Positions 48,207 through 57,291 of a DNA stretch of 64,000 nt are shown here, one piece after another (within the stretch, counting starts at the first letter, position 1; each line of letters begins with the position of its first letter). Origin of the DNA: Acinetobacter sp. WCHA45 (GTDB taxonomy: Bacteria > Pseudomonadota > Gammaproteobacteria > Pseudomonadales > Moraxellaceae); the NCBI RefSeq assembly GCF_002165255.2, contig NZ_CP028561.1, forward strand, positions 1,674,001-1,738,000, read 5' to 3'. The notes below the pieces were generated by a model. It saw only the letters and a list, made by a program, of their open reading frames with translations. It had not been told where the DNA came from and ran no database searches. The position numbers and the translations under genes are program-made.

Positions 48207-50318
48207 ATGAAACTACAAAATAAATTTATCTTCAAATCAATTGTCTATTCTTCGCTTTCACTGGTCATTTGCTATAGCCCAATCACCTATGCTGGTGTAG
48301 AGCAATTTTGCGAGCCAAACCTTGCCATAAATGACAAAAATTTAAACGGCTGTAGCAATCTTCCTGTGTTATATCCAGCAAATGATAGTCAAACCAATAT
48401 GACACTATTACTCAGCGACTTAGAGCTTGCGACAATTAAGCCGATGACAGCTGATGCCAATTTATGGGATGCGGTATATGGAACGGTACCTTTTGATGCA
48501 GCGAATCTGTCATCTCTGACTCAGAATAAATTGCCAAATCAAAGAAAACGATTAGAAAGAAATGACACCGTTTTTGACGAACGTTGTACGAGCTTTGATT
48601 CAGGTAATCAAACTTTTAATACACAAGTACAAAATAATAAAGCGATTCCAAATCTAGAAAAGCAAATTTTGATTTCTGAACGCAAGAAAATGAATCAGTG
48701 TGGTGACAAAATTGAATTGATTGCGATTAATCCAAATTGGTCAATCACAACACGTCAATATGCTTCTTATTTAAATGCGAGCATTCTGTTTTATAATAGC
48801 AATTATTCAGCAGCGACCAAAATTTATACCGTCTTAACCAACGTTGAAGATACGTGGTTAAAAGAAACATCGCAATATATGTTAATTCGGACATCACTCA
48901 ATTCCGCCTATGCAACTGGTGTAGATAAATATGGCGATGTCTATTTAGATAATATTAACCAAAATTTACTTAAACAATTCTTGGATAATATTAATGCCTA
49001 TTTAAAAGCCTATCCAAATGGACAATATATCGCGAGTGCGCGTGGTTTTATGCGTCGTGGTTTTTGGCTTTCAAAACGCCAAGATTTATTGGTTAATGAA
49101 ATTGTCTGGCAACTTAAAAATCCGACATCAAAATTTTATAATTTGGAAATGAGTGAACTTCCCGCCGAAATTGATCGCCGAGTGTTCGATAGCTCAGCTT
49201 TTAATCTGAGCAATCTAAAAGACCCTTTCTTTTTGGCAGTATATGATTTGATGCATATGCGTGAATCGAATTCTGAGAATTATCATTCGATTTCTTGGGC
49301 ACAACTGAATGCACAAAAAGATTTTTTCAGAACCCAGCCTGAGTTATTCCAATATTTACAGGCAGTTCATTTGCTATTTGTCCAGAATAAACCACAGGAG
49401 GCCTTGATCTATTTACCTAAAGATAATATTAAGAACAACAATTATTTACAGCTAAGCCAGAGCTTTTTAAAGGGGCAAATTTTAGAGAAAACTGGACAGA
49501 AACAGCTAGCGGAATACTATTGGAATCAACAGTTTGCCCAAGCAAAAGATAGTTATCAAAAAGGCCTGTTTGAAACGGCTTTATCCAATCATCTCGCTGC
49601 CAGACAGGATTATTCAGCTTTTATCGGTAAAAAAGCAAAAATGAGCCAGTTAAATCTGCAACGAAATTTTATTACCCAAGTGGCAAATGCAGGCAGTTTA
49701 CAAAAAATCATCCAGTCCAATGACAGTACCCTTGATCAAAAACAGGCAGCCACCTATACCCTGTTAAGCAAAAGTTTAGTTCATCAAAATTTTGACTTAT
49801 TTAAACAAAGCTTTACTTTCATGCCTAAAAATGCAGTGCTATATCAAGGTTATAGCAGTAAAGATGAACAATTAAAAAATAAGCCTGATTTCTCCAATTT
49901 TATCTGGAATGGCGCAACTATTACCTCACAGCTTAAATGTGAAAATTTAGAGACTTTAGTCAGTCAATTGGCGCAATCACCTCAAGACCCTTTATTGAAT
50001 GTCTGTTTAGGTGAATATTTCCGTAGTGAACAAGGTTATTCACTACAACAGTTGGCTTATGCTGAACAGCAACAATCCAGTTTTTCAGGAAAAATATTTG
50101 CCCGTGGTCAGGTATATAAAGACATTCTAAAATCATACAGTAAAGATGATTTACACGCCTATGCCTTATATCGTTCGATTCAATGTTATGCACCCAGTGG
50201 AATCAATGATTGTGGTGATGCAGAAGTGAGTAAGCCAGTTCGTAAACAATGGTATGACCAGATCAAAAGAGACTATCCAAACAGTACTTGGGCAAAATCA
50301 CTTAAATATTATTGGTAA
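48207..50318 (+). CDS. Exported alpha-helical repeat protein of unknown function, 703 aa
   Basis: A signal peptide covers residues 1-29 (SPITYA/GV). The remainder is helix-rich with repeated Tyr/Ala/Leu patterns resembling TPR-like solenoids (YLNASILFYNSNYSAATKIY, QYIASARGFMRRGFWLSKRQ, LFVQNKPQEALIYLPK). A few conserved-looking Cys occur near the mature N-terminus and C-terminus. No enzyme motif is visible. It is followed by the DUF3142 lipoprotein gene after 9 bp, so both probably act together in the periplasm. I do not recognise a named family. Confidence 0.8.
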   Translation: MKLQNKFIFKSIVYSSLSLVICYSPITYAGVEQFCEPNLAINDKNLNGCSNLPVLYPANDSQTNMTLLLSDLELATIKPMTADANLWDAVYGTVPFDAANLSSLTQNKLPNQRKRLERNDTVFDERCTSFDSGNQTFNTQVQNNKAIPNLEKQILISERKKMNQCGDKIELIAINPNWSITTRQYASYLNASILFYNSNYSAATKIYTVLTNVEDTWLKETSQYMLIRTSLNSAYATGVDKYGDVYLDNINQNLLKQFLDNINAYLKAYPNGQYIASARGFMRRGFWLSKRQDLLVNEIVWQLKNPTSKFYNLEMSELPAEIDRRVFDSSAFNLSNLKDPFFLAVYDLMHMRESNSENYHSISWAQLNAQKDFFRTQPELFQYLQAVHLLFVQNKPQEALIYLPKDNIKNNNYLQLSQSFLKGQILEKTGQKQLAEYYWNQQFAQAKDSYQKGLFETALSNHLAARQDYSAFIGKKAKMSQLNLQRNFITQVANAGSLQKIIQSNDSTLDQKQAATYTLLSKSLVHQNFDLFKQSFTFMPKNAVLYQGYSSKDEQLKNKPDFSNFIWNGATITSQLKCENLETLVSQLAQSPQDPLLNVCLGEYFRSEQGYSLQQLAYAEQQQSSFSGKIFARGQVYKDILKSYSKDDLHAYALYRSIQCYAPSGINDCGDAEVSKPVRKQWYDQIKRDYPNSTWAKSLKYYW

Positions 50319-50327
50319 CTTTTAGCC

Positions 50328-51062
50328 ATGACGTTGCTTAAAACGGTTTTCTGTATTTTTCTGGTTTTTAGCCTGAATGCCTGCCAACCGACACAATCAG
50401 CAACTTCAAAAGTTGATGCCAATGATTTTGCTTCTTTCTGGATTTGGGGTGATATTCAGACAGCCCCTTATCTGGTTCATGCGAAGGAACTGTATATTTT
50501 ACAAGGTGAAATCCGTTATTCCAAATCAAAACAGATTTCAACTTTCACACCGCAAGGCGTATCCATACTAAAATTACCCCGTCAGAAAATTTGGTTAGTT
50601 TTTCGCACACATCATCTGGCTTGGAACGAACAAAACTATCAAACTGTTTTCAAACGTTTAGAACATTGGAGAAATCAAGGGAATCAAGTTCAGGGAATTC
50701 AAATTGATTTCGACAGTCGAACCAATGATTTAAAAGAATATGCCCTTTTTCTAGAAAGTTTCAGAAAAAGACTCCCTCCCTCTTATCAACTTAGCATTAC
50801 AGGATTACTGGACTGGACAAATTTTAAGGATCAGAGAACTTTAACTATTTTGAGAAATAATATCAGTGAACTTGTGATCCAAACCTATCAAGGTACAACC
50901 ACCATTCCCAATTACCCACAATATTTAAAACGTATCTCTGCAATGCAACTGCCTTATAAAATCGGTTTTGTACAAAATGGGTTACGTCAAAATAACTCAA
51001 ACGATTTTAATGACCCTCATTTTAAAGGCTATATCATCTTTTTACTTCGATCTAAAACATGA
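50328..51062 (+). CDS. DUF3142-type lipoprotein, 244 aa
   Basis: A lipobox (SLNAC, Cys19) follows a short hydrophobic signal, so it is an envelope lipoprotein. The body has a glycoside-hydrolase-like TIM-barrel flavour (VQGIQIDFDSRTNDLKEYAL, LSITGLLDWTN), characteristic of DUF3142 proteins. The IDFDSR segment would hold acidic residues at the barrel mouth. Function is not established. It is coupled with the 703-residue exported protein upstream. The next unit is the rpsF operon with its own promoter. Confidence 0.8.
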   Translation: MTLLKTVFCIFLVFSLNACQPTQSATSKVDANDFASFWIWGDIQTAPYLVHAKELYILQGEIRYSKSKQISTFTPQGVSILKLPRQKIWLVFRTHHLAWNEQNYQTVFKRLEHWRNQGNQVQGIQIDFDSRTNDLKEYALFLESFRKRLPPSYQLSITGLLDWTNFKDQRTLTILRNNISELVIQTYQGTTTIPNYPQYLKRISAMQLPYKIGFVQNGLRQNNSNDFNDPHFKGYIIFLLRSKT

Positions 51063-51068
51063 ATTTAC

Positions 51069-51097
51069 TTGCGATTTAAATGAAATGTGTCTAAAAT
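51069..51097 (+). promoter_or_regulatory. Sigma-70 promoter of rpsF-rpsR-rplI
   Basis: TTGCGA (51069-51074), a 17-nt spacer and TAAAAT (51092-51097). The start of transcription would be near 51104. Confidence 0.6.
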
Positions 51098-51103
51098 CCC
51101 AGC

Positions 51104-51135
51104 TTCGCAATTTGCGACATAACTTTTTAGTTATG
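51104..51135 (+). promoter_or_regulatory. Leader hairpins before rpsF
   Basis: Two short stems, TCGCA-ATT-TGCGA and CATAACT-TTTT-AGTTATG (51118-51135), lie in the roughly 87-nt untranslated leader. ACTTTTTAGTT recurs at 51122-51132 and 51150-51160. In other bacteria the S6:S18 complex binds the rpsF leader as feedback control. Whether these stems are that site is inference. Confidence 0.35.
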
Positions 51136-51190
51136 ACTCCTTGCTTCTGACTTTTTAGTTGGGGGCTGCTTAAACCGTAAGGAGCTGACA

Positions 51191-51574
51191 ATGCGTCACT
51201 ACGAAATCGTACTATTGGTACACCCAGACCAAAGCGATCAAGTTGTAGGTATGGTTGAACGCTATATCTCTCAGATCAAAGAAGCTGAAGGTCAAATTCA
51301 CCGTTTAGAAGATTGGGGCCGTCGCCAATTGGCTTACCCAATCAACAAGATTCACAAAGCACACTACATTCTTATGAATGTTGAATGTGGTCAAACGACT
51401 CTTGATGAATTAGAAGAATTGTTCCGTTATAACGATGCAATCATTCGTAACATCATCATCCGTCGTGAACACGCAATTACTGAAGAATCTTTACTTGCTA
51501 AAAGTGCTGAAGAGAAACGTGCGCGTAAAGCTCAACGTGAAGAAGCACAACAAGCAATTCAAGAAGCTGAATAA
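51191..51574 (+). CDS. rpsF: 30S ribosomal protein S6, 127 aa
   Basis: Begins [18 protein letters not shown] and continues with [20 protein letters not shown] and [15 protein letters not shown], the S6 signatures. The C-terminus is charged ([15 protein letters not shown]), as in other gammaproteobacteria. TAAGGAG precedes the ATG. First gene of the S6-S18-L9 operon. Confidence 0.98.
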   Translation: MRHYEIVLLVHPDQSDQVVGMVERYISQIKEAEGQIHRLEDWGRRQLAYPINKIHKAHYILMNVECGQTTLDELEELFRYNDAIIRNIIIRREHAITEESLLAKSAEEKRARKAQREEAQQAIQEAE

Positions 51575-51585
51575 GGAGAACCTCA

Positions 51586-51813
51586 ATGGCACGTTTTTAC
51601 CGTCGTCGCAAGTTCTGCCGCTTTACAGCTGAGAATGTTGCGTACATCGACTACAAAGATATCGACACTTTAAAACAGTACATCACTGAAAACGGCAAGA
51701 TTGTTCCTAGCCGTATTACAGGTACTAAAGCTCGTTATCAACGTCAATTAGCGTTAGCTATTAAACAAGCTCGCTATTTGTCTTTGATTCCGTACACTGA
51801 CAACCATAAGTAA
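51586..51813 (+). CDS. rpsR: 30S ribosomal protein S18, 75 aa
   Basis: [18 protein letters not shown] and [20 protein letters not shown], then [19 protein letters not shown] are unmistakable S18. It binds S6 in the platform of the 30S subunit. Spaced 11 bp from rpsF with AAGGAG. Confidence 0.98.
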
Positions 51814-51825
51814 GTGAGGTGAGCT

Positions 51826-52272
51826 GTGGACGTTATCTTATTACAACGCATTAAGAACCTTGGTAAATTAGGCGACAAAGTATCAGTTAAAGCTGGTTAC
51901 GGTCGTAACTTCTTGATCCCTCAAGGTAAAGCTGTAGCTGCAACTGAAGCAAATACTGCTGCATTTGAAGCTCGTCGTGCTGAACTTGAGAAACAAGAAG
52001 CTGCTATTTTAGCTGCTGCGAATGCACGTGCTGAACAATTGAACGAAGTAAATATCGTTATTACTGCGAAAGCTGGTGATGAAGGTAAACTTTTCGGTTC
52101 TATCGGTACTCGTGATATCGCTGACGCTTTAACGAACGCTGGTCTAGCAGTAGATCGTGCAGAAGTTCGTTTACCAAACGGTGCGCTTCGTCACACTGGT
52201 GAATTCAACATCGCAATCCAATTGCATCATGATGTTGTTGCTGAAGTTCTCGTTACTATCGTATCTGAGTAA
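51826..52272 (+). CDS. rplI: 50S ribosomal protein L9, 148 aa
   Basis: Starts at GTG 51826 with GTGAGG upstream. [19 protein letters not shown] and [16 protein letters not shown] form the N-terminal RNA-binding domain. A long helical linker and the C-terminal domain ([16 protein letters not shown]) complete the two-lobed L9. Last gene of the operon. Confidence 0.98.
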   Translation: MDVILLQRIKNLGKLGDKVSVKAGYGRNFLIPQGKAVAATEANTAAFEARRAELEKQEAAILAAANARAEQLNEVNIVITAKAGDEGKLFGSIGTRDIADALTNAGLAVDRAEVRLPNGALRHTGEFNIAIQLHHDVVAEVLVTIVSE

Positions 52273-52284
52273 TTTCTGCAAAGA

Positions 52285-52314
52285 AAAGAGCATGTTTTTA
52301 CATGCTCTTTTTTT
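52285..52314 (+). terminator. Intrinsic terminator of the S6-S18-L9 operon
   Basis: AAAGAGCATG and CATGCTCTTT form a 10-bp stem with a 6-nt loop and a run of seven T. Confidence 0.95.
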
Positions 52315-52453
52315 ATGCCTAAAATTTTATATTTTAGTACACCCTACTTTTCCAGCAATTAAACAATTTTCTTCCAATTAAATTCTCCTGTCTGCGTTCA
52401 TTTGGATTAAGATAGTCAGTCGTTAGAGTTTCATCTTTTTATTAGGTCTTGTT

Positions 52454-53899
52454 ATGTCACAGGCGAATGCCAATTTTACGAAAAATTCTCCAAACACAGA
52501 GAGTAAAGTGAGTGACTCAGGTCAATTAAAAGAATTTCGTACACCACCGCACAATCTCGCAATTGAGCAAGCTGTGCTCGCGGCATTAATGACGGTTGCC
52601 GAATCATTTGAACAAGTCAGCGATTTACTTAAAGAAAATGATTTTTATGCAACACGTCATAAATATATTTATCGTGCCATCGAAAAACTAGCGCAAGAAA
52701 ACTCGCCTTATGATGCTGTATTGGTCAATGATTGGTTACTCAAACAAAACCTGCTTGATGCAATTGGTGGTGAAGAATATTTGATGCAATTGATGGCAGA
52801 TTCACCTTCAAGCTTTTACAATCTTGAAATCTACGCCAATAAAATTAAAGAATTTTCAACACTACGCGCAATGATTAAAGTCAGTAGTGATATTTTGCAA
52901 AATGCTTATGACACCAAAGGTCGCCCTGTCAGTGAAATCCTAGATTTAGCCGAAACCAGTATTTTCTCTTTGGCCGAACAACATAACAACAACAAGAAAG
53001 ATTCAGGGCCAAAATCGATTAGCTCTGTCACTGCTGATGTGATTTCTAAACTCGATGAACTTTCTAAATTAGACGGCAATATTACAGGTTTAACCACAGG
53101 TTTCTTAGAGTTAGATAATAAAACCTCAGGTATGCAACCTGGGGATTTGATTATTGTTGCAGCCCGTCCTTCGATGGGTAAAACCACCTTCGCCATGAAC
53201 TTAGTTGAAAGTGTACTGCAATACAACCGCTTACCTGCTCTCGTATTCTCAATGGAGATGCCAGCAGACTCGATTGCTATGCGTTTGATCTCAGCAATGG
53301 GTAAAGTCCATCAGGGTCATCTACGTTCAGGTAATCTCGATGCAGATGAATGGACCAAAGTCACAGGAACTATTCTTCAATTACAAGAAATGCACCTCTA
53401 TATCGATGATTCCTCTGCCCTACCACCAACTGAACTTCGTGCACGTGCGCGACGTATTGCCAAAATGCATGATGGAAAAATCGGCTGTATCATGGTCGAC
53501 TACTTACAGTTAATGAAAGTGCCGGGTATGGGCGATAACCGTGTGGGTGAGATTTCGGAGATTTCTCGAAGCTTAAAAGCACTAGCTAAAGAAATGCAAT
53601 GCCCTGTCATTGCACTGTCTCAGCTTAACCGTAGTTTGGAGAACAGACCAAATAAACGCCCTGTCATGTCAGACTTACGTGAATCAGGCGCAATCGAGCA
53701 AGATGCCGACTTGATCATGTTTATTTATCGTGATGAAGTCTATAACAAAGAGTCTAAAGAAGCTGGTACAGCCGAAATTATTATCGGTAAACAACGTAAT
53801 GGTCCAATTGGTTCAGTTCGTCTTGCCTTTGAAGGTCAATACACTCGCTTTAGTAACCTTTCACCTGAGTTCTATGCTCAATACGATGACGAGGAATAA
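52454..53899 (+). CDS. dnaB: Replicative DNA helicase DnaB, 481 aa
   Basis: An N-terminal DnaB domain (PPHNLAIEQAVLAALM) and a RecA-like ATPase with Walker A AARPSMGKTTFAMN (near residue 235) are present. Further motifs are Walker B-type IMVDYLQLMK, SQLNRSLENRPNKRPVMSDL and the C-terminal KQRNGPIGSVRLAFEGQYTR. It unwinds the fork as a hexamer. No intein or insertion. It is followed by alr. Confidence 0.98.
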   Translation: MSQANANFTKNSPNTESKVSDSGQLKEFRTPPHNLAIEQAVLAALMTVAESFEQVSDLLKENDFYATRHKYIYRAIEKLAQENSPYDAVLVNDWLLKQNLLDAIGGEEYLMQLMADSPSSFYNLEIYANKIKEFSTLRAMIKVSSDILQNAYDTKGRPVSEILDLAETSIFSLAEQHNNNKKDSGPKSISSVTADVISKLDELSKLDGNITGLTTGFLELDNKTSGMQPGDLIIVAARPSMGKTTFAMNLVESVLQYNRLPALVFSMEMPADSIAMRLISAMGKVHQGHLRSGNLDADEWTKVTGTILQLQEMHLYIDDSSALPPTELRARARRIAKMHDGKIGCIMVDYLQLMKVPGMGDNRVGEISEISRSLKALAKEMQCPVIALSQLNRSLENRPNKRPVMSDLRESGAIEQDADLIMFIYRDEVYNKESKEAGTAEIIIGKQRNGPIGSVRLAFEGQYTRFSNLSPEFYAQYDDEE

Positions 53900-53958
53900 T
53901 CCCTCGGTTATTGATCTGCCTTAAAAACTTTCCATGTCGACCCAAAGGAGAAATCAGG

Positions 53959-55029
53959 GTGCGCCAAGCAACAGTTTATATTGATAGTGATGCACTACAA
54001 TATAATTTAAACCGCGTTAAACAACTTGCTCCACATTCACAAATTGTTAGTATGGTCAAAGCAAATGCTTATGGACATGGAGTTAAAGATTGTTTAGCCG
54101 CCTTGGATGCCACAGACGCCTTTGGTGTCGCCTGTTTAGAAGAAGCTTTAGAGATCAGGCAACTGGGATATTCTCAACCCATCACTTTGATTGAGGGCAT
54201 ATTTTCAGAAGACGAAATGCAACAAGTAATTGAGCACAAACTCGAATGCCTGATTCATCAAAGTCAACAAGTTGAATGGTTGATTCAGCATAAACAAGCT
54301 TATAATGCTTTGGGCTTAAAAGTGTGGGTCAAGCTAAATAGCGGAATGAACCGTTTAGGCTTTAAAGTGACTGAAATTATCGATGTCATTCAACGTTTAA
54401 AATCAGAAGGCTTTAGCTGTGTCCTTACTATGCATTTTGCCAATGCAGATGCCGATCACCCTTTAAATGAACAACAAAAGCAGCAATTTCTCCATGTCAA
54501 AGAAGCATGTGCCCCTATCTTAGCATCATGCTGTAACTCCGCTGCGATCTATAAATATCCTGAATTGCATTTCGATTTTGTTCGCCCAGGTATCATGCTT
54601 TATGGCGCAAGTCCATTTGCTGACAAAAATGTAGATGAACTCGATTTAAAGCCTGTAATGACCTTTAGTGCAGAAATCATTACACTTAATCAAATTCAAC
54701 AAGGCGAATCTGTAGGTTATGGTTCAACGTTTACAGCAACACAGCCTATGAATATTGCCATTGTCTCAATTGGCTATGGTGATGGTTACCCACGTGCTTA
54801 TTTAAAACCCAATTTCGTTGCAATTGATGAACAACTTGTTCCTGTTATTGGTCGTGTCAGTATGGATATGATTGCGATTGACGTTACTCAGGTTAAAGCT
54901 GAATTAGGTGCTAAAGTAGAACTATGGGGCAAACATCGACTCGTCGATGATGTCGCTGCGGCAAATGGCACGATTGGTTACGAATTATTATGTCGGTTAA
55001 GTAATAGACCCATTCGAAAAGTGATTTAA
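53959..55029 (+). CDS. alr: Alanine racemase, 356 aa
   Basis: Fold-type III PLP enzyme making D-alanine for peptidoglycan. The PLP lysine is Lys34 in VSMVKANAYGHG. Further motifs are LNSGMNRLGF, HFANAD, RPGIMLYG and the catalytic-Tyr region GYGSTFTA/GYGDGYPRA, with MDM at VSMDMIAIDV. GTG 53959 is preferred over the frame start at 53911, because AAAGGAG sits 8 nt before it and RQATVYID is the usual N-terminus. Lies 59 bp after dnaB. Confidence 0.96.
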   Translation: MRQATVYIDSDALQYNLNRVKQLAPHSQIVSMVKANAYGHGVKDCLAALDATDAFGVACLEEALEIRQLGYSQPITLIEGIFSEDEMQQVIEHKLECLIHQSQQVEWLIQHKQAYNALGLKVWVKLNSGMNRLGFKVTEIIDVIQRLKSEGFSCVLTMHFANADADHPLNEQQKQQFLHVKEACAPILASCCNSAAIYKYPELHFDFVRPGIMLYGASPFADKNVDELDLKPVMTFSAEIITLNQIQQGESVGYGSTFTATQPMNIAIVSIGYGDGYPRAYLKPNFVAIDEQLVPVIGRVSMDMIAIDVTQVKAELGAKVELWGKHRLVDDVAAANGTIGYELLCRLSNRPIRKVI

Positions 55030-55036
55030 AACAGAT

Positions 55037-55066
55037 AAAAAATCCAAGCCTTTGCTTGGATTTTTT
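55037..55066. terminator. Bidirectional terminator between alr and the Anbu operon
   Basis: AAAAAATCCAAGC and GCTTGGATTTTTT form a 13-bp stem with a CTTT loop. T-runs exist on both strands between convergent genes. Confidence 0.95.
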
Positions 55067-55075
55067 CTTATATGA

Positions 55076-55810
55076 TTACAAACCATAATCAGTCGTAGGC
55101 TTTGGTAACTCTTGAAGTCCACGGCGCAAGGTATCAGACCACTGTTTACTAATTTGGGTAAAGTAAGGATCATCTTCTCGGATGCGTTTCCCTTCAGGAA
55201 TTTTAAAACTATCTTTATGATAAACCAACGCGTCTAAAGGCAATCCAACAGAAACATTAGACCTTAATGTTGAATCAAAAGAGATCAAACTGCAACGTAA
55301 CGCATCATCTAATGGCATCGTATAGTGCAGTGCACGATCTAAAATTGGCTTTCCATACTTACTTTCACCAATCTGGAAATATGGGGTATCGGTAGTCGCA
55401 CAGATAAAATTACCTTGTGGATAGACATTATACAGTTGCATTTCCTCACCCTGTATCTGCCCACACACCAAAATACTACACGAGTAGTTCATCTGTTCCT
55501 GAGTATCGGTCGTAACATCCTCGAGTACCTTACGCAAAGTCTTTCCAATTAATTCAGCAACTTCAAACATGGTATTTGCGCTATATAAATTTGGCTCTTG
55601 ATGTAATGCTAAAGCATTTTGTAAATGACCAATAACAGCTTGTGTTGTTGCTAAATTACCTGCTGTTTGCAATGCAATAAAACGCTCACCTTCAACACCA
55701 AAGGTATGTAATTTACGAAATACAGAAATATGATCGACCCCTGCATTAGTTCGAGTATCACTAATCAATACCAAACCTTGCTCTAATCTTAATGCACAAC
55801 AATAGGTCAT
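55076..55810 (-). CDS. Anbu proteasome-like Ntn hydrolase, 244 aa
   Basis: Bacterial ancestral beta-subunit (Anbu) family. ATG 55810 is chosen over 55834, so that Met removal exposes the catalytic Thr2 (MTYCCALRLEQGLVLISDTR). Numbered from that Thr, Asp17 and Lys32 (ISVFRK) complete the proteasome-type active site. AGAAGAG lies before the ATG. Known Anbu proteins form open helical rings. A protease activity has been hard to show. Last gene of the four-gene operon with ATP-grasp, alpha-E and transglutaminase-like genes. Confidence 0.92.
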   Translation of the reverse strand: MTYCCALRLEQGLVLISDTRTNAGVDHISVFRKLHTFGVEGERFIALQTAGNLATTQAVIGHLQNALALHQEPNLYSANTMFEVAELIGKTLRKVLEDVTTDTQEQMNYSCSILVCGQIQGEEMQLYNVYPQGNFICATTDTPYFQIGESKYGKPILDRALHYTMPLDDALRCSLISFDSTLRSNVSVGLPLDALVYHKDSFKIPEGKRIREDDPYFTQISKQWSDTLRRGLQELPKPTTDYGL

Positions 55811-55827
55811 CTCTTCTTCTCTTACCT

Positions 55828-56607
55828 TCAACAAGCCAAAACTTGAACCGTAGATATCATACTTTCCATCCCACCTTGCTCACGGATACCTCGAATTGGT
55901 GCAACATCTAGATAATCACGACCAACTGCGACATAAATATGATTTTTTGGGGTAAATATCTGGTTACTTACATCGAAACAATACCACTCATTTTCTACAA
56001 AAACCTCAGCCCATGCATGACTGGCTAGGTGCGGTTGATTTGCATCATATATATAGCCAGACACATAACGAGCTGGTAAATGTAATCCACGGCACATTGC
56101 AATTAAAATATGTGCATGATCTTGACATACACCTTGTCTTGCATGAAATGCATCAATTGCAGCAGTCGTCACTGAGGTGGTCTCAGGCTGGTACTGAACT
56201 TGTTGTAAAATTTTCTCAGATAAAAGTATTAAATGCTTACGATCTTTTACTTTGACCACCGCCTGAGCAAAATCAAGCATACTTAGATCGCAACACGTCA
56301 TCATGGTACGCTGCAAAAAAAGCATTGGAGAAACATCCGTTTCTACATAGCCGAGTTCTGTTGCATATAAATCAACGACACCTTGTGCCATAATGGTCAA
56401 GTAGCGATATTCATGCCTCTGAGTTGCAGTAATCCATAAATTATTAAATGCGTCTCTTTGACATGAATATTGTCCCGGCACACTAATATGCCAGTTTTCT
56501 ATGCTTTGGTGCATAGAACTCTGTGGCATCATTTTAATCGATTGCACACTATTTCGAGCAACTTGCGTATAACGATAGTGCGTTTGATGATTCACCATGA
56601 GTTTCAT
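55828..56607 (-). CDS. Transglutaminase-like cysteine peptidase family protein, 259 aa
   Basis: The N-terminal beta domain HYRYTQVARNSVQSIKMMPQ is followed by the transglutaminase core with the catalytic Cys in ARQGVCQDHAHILIAMCRG, His in PHLASHAWAEVFVENEW and Asp in YCFDVSNQ. This matches the family that always travels with alpha-E and ATP-grasp genes next to Anbu. It overlaps its upstream neighbour by 4 bp and ends 17 bp before the Anbu ATG. A predicted peptide bond-making or cleaving enzyme acting on a peptide tag or modified protein. Confidence 0.9.
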   Translation of the reverse strand: MKLMVNHQTHYRYTQVARNSVQSIKMMPQSSMHQSIENWHISVPGQYSCQRDAFNNLWITATQRHEYRYLTIMAQGVVDLYATELGYVETDVSPMLFLQRTMMTCCDLSMLDFAQAVVKVKDRKHLILLSEKILQQVQYQPETTSVTTAAIDAFHARQGVCQDHAHILIAMCRGLHLPARYVSGYIYDANQPHLASHAWAEVFVENEWYCFDVSNQIFTPKNHIYVAVGRDYLDVAPIRGIREQGGMESMISTVQVLAC

Positions 56608-57206
56608 GAGAATGCCTCAAATTGATTTTCTAACTTATAGGTAAAGGCATAAAACTGATTTAAATAAGGTTGCTCTTTTAGAATCTGCCAATTTGGCTGC
56701 AAGTCATCCCAACCTATTTCAAATAACTGTTCAATAATCGGGTCAATCGAAGCTATAACATCCTGAATATTATGTTGAAAACGGAAGTGCGTATCAATTT
56801 TTTCAATACATTGTCCAACATGAAAGAATAAGAAAACATCGTTTTGTTCTGTTTTTAAAAGAGCACAACACTTCCCTACGACGGCTTGAATCTCTTCACC
56901 ATCTGATACTGCATTTTTAATTATATGATTCAGCTCAGCATAGGTTTGAGCTGACAGTAAACCACGTAATTCTTGAATATTATCTCGAGCAATCTCAAGC
57001 TGGCTCAATAAAGAATAGGGTTGTTGATGATCTAGCATAAAATTATTCAGATTCTCAGCATCATCGATATGTAAACAAAGCGCTTGAGCAAAATCTGCTG
57101 CTTGTTCATCATCACAAAATGGCAAATGGCTAGCAACATGACCAATTCTAAATAAATAACGACCTAACCAATAAATATGATGAGCGCTTGAGCTAAGTAA
57201 AAGCAT
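56604..57206 (-). CDS. Alpha-E domain protein, 200 aa
   Basis: The opening SSAHHIYWLGRYLFRIGHVA is the hallmark of alpha-E (DUF403) proteins, all-helical partners of circularly permuted ATP-grasp enzymes. It is shorter than the 300-residue average. GGGAGG precedes the ATG. The stop overlaps the transglutaminase start. Role unknown; presumed non-catalytic partner. Confidence 0.88.
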   Translation of the reverse strand: MLLLSSSAHHIYWLGRYLFRIGHVASHLPFCDDEQAADFAQALCLHIDDAENLNNFMLDHQQPYSLLSQLEIARDNIQELRGLLSAQTYAELNHIIKNAVSDGEEIQAVVGKCCALLKTEQNDVFLFFHVGQCIEKIDTHFRFQHNIQDVIASIDPIIEQLFEIGWDDLQPNWQILKEQPYLNQFYAFTYKLENQFEAFS

Positions 57207-57291
57207 AAATTTCCTCCCTTATATATGATCAAAATCCCCAAAGTACGGCACTAGGCTAGAGACTTTGGACTAAAACTCTTAAGGAAAGCAT

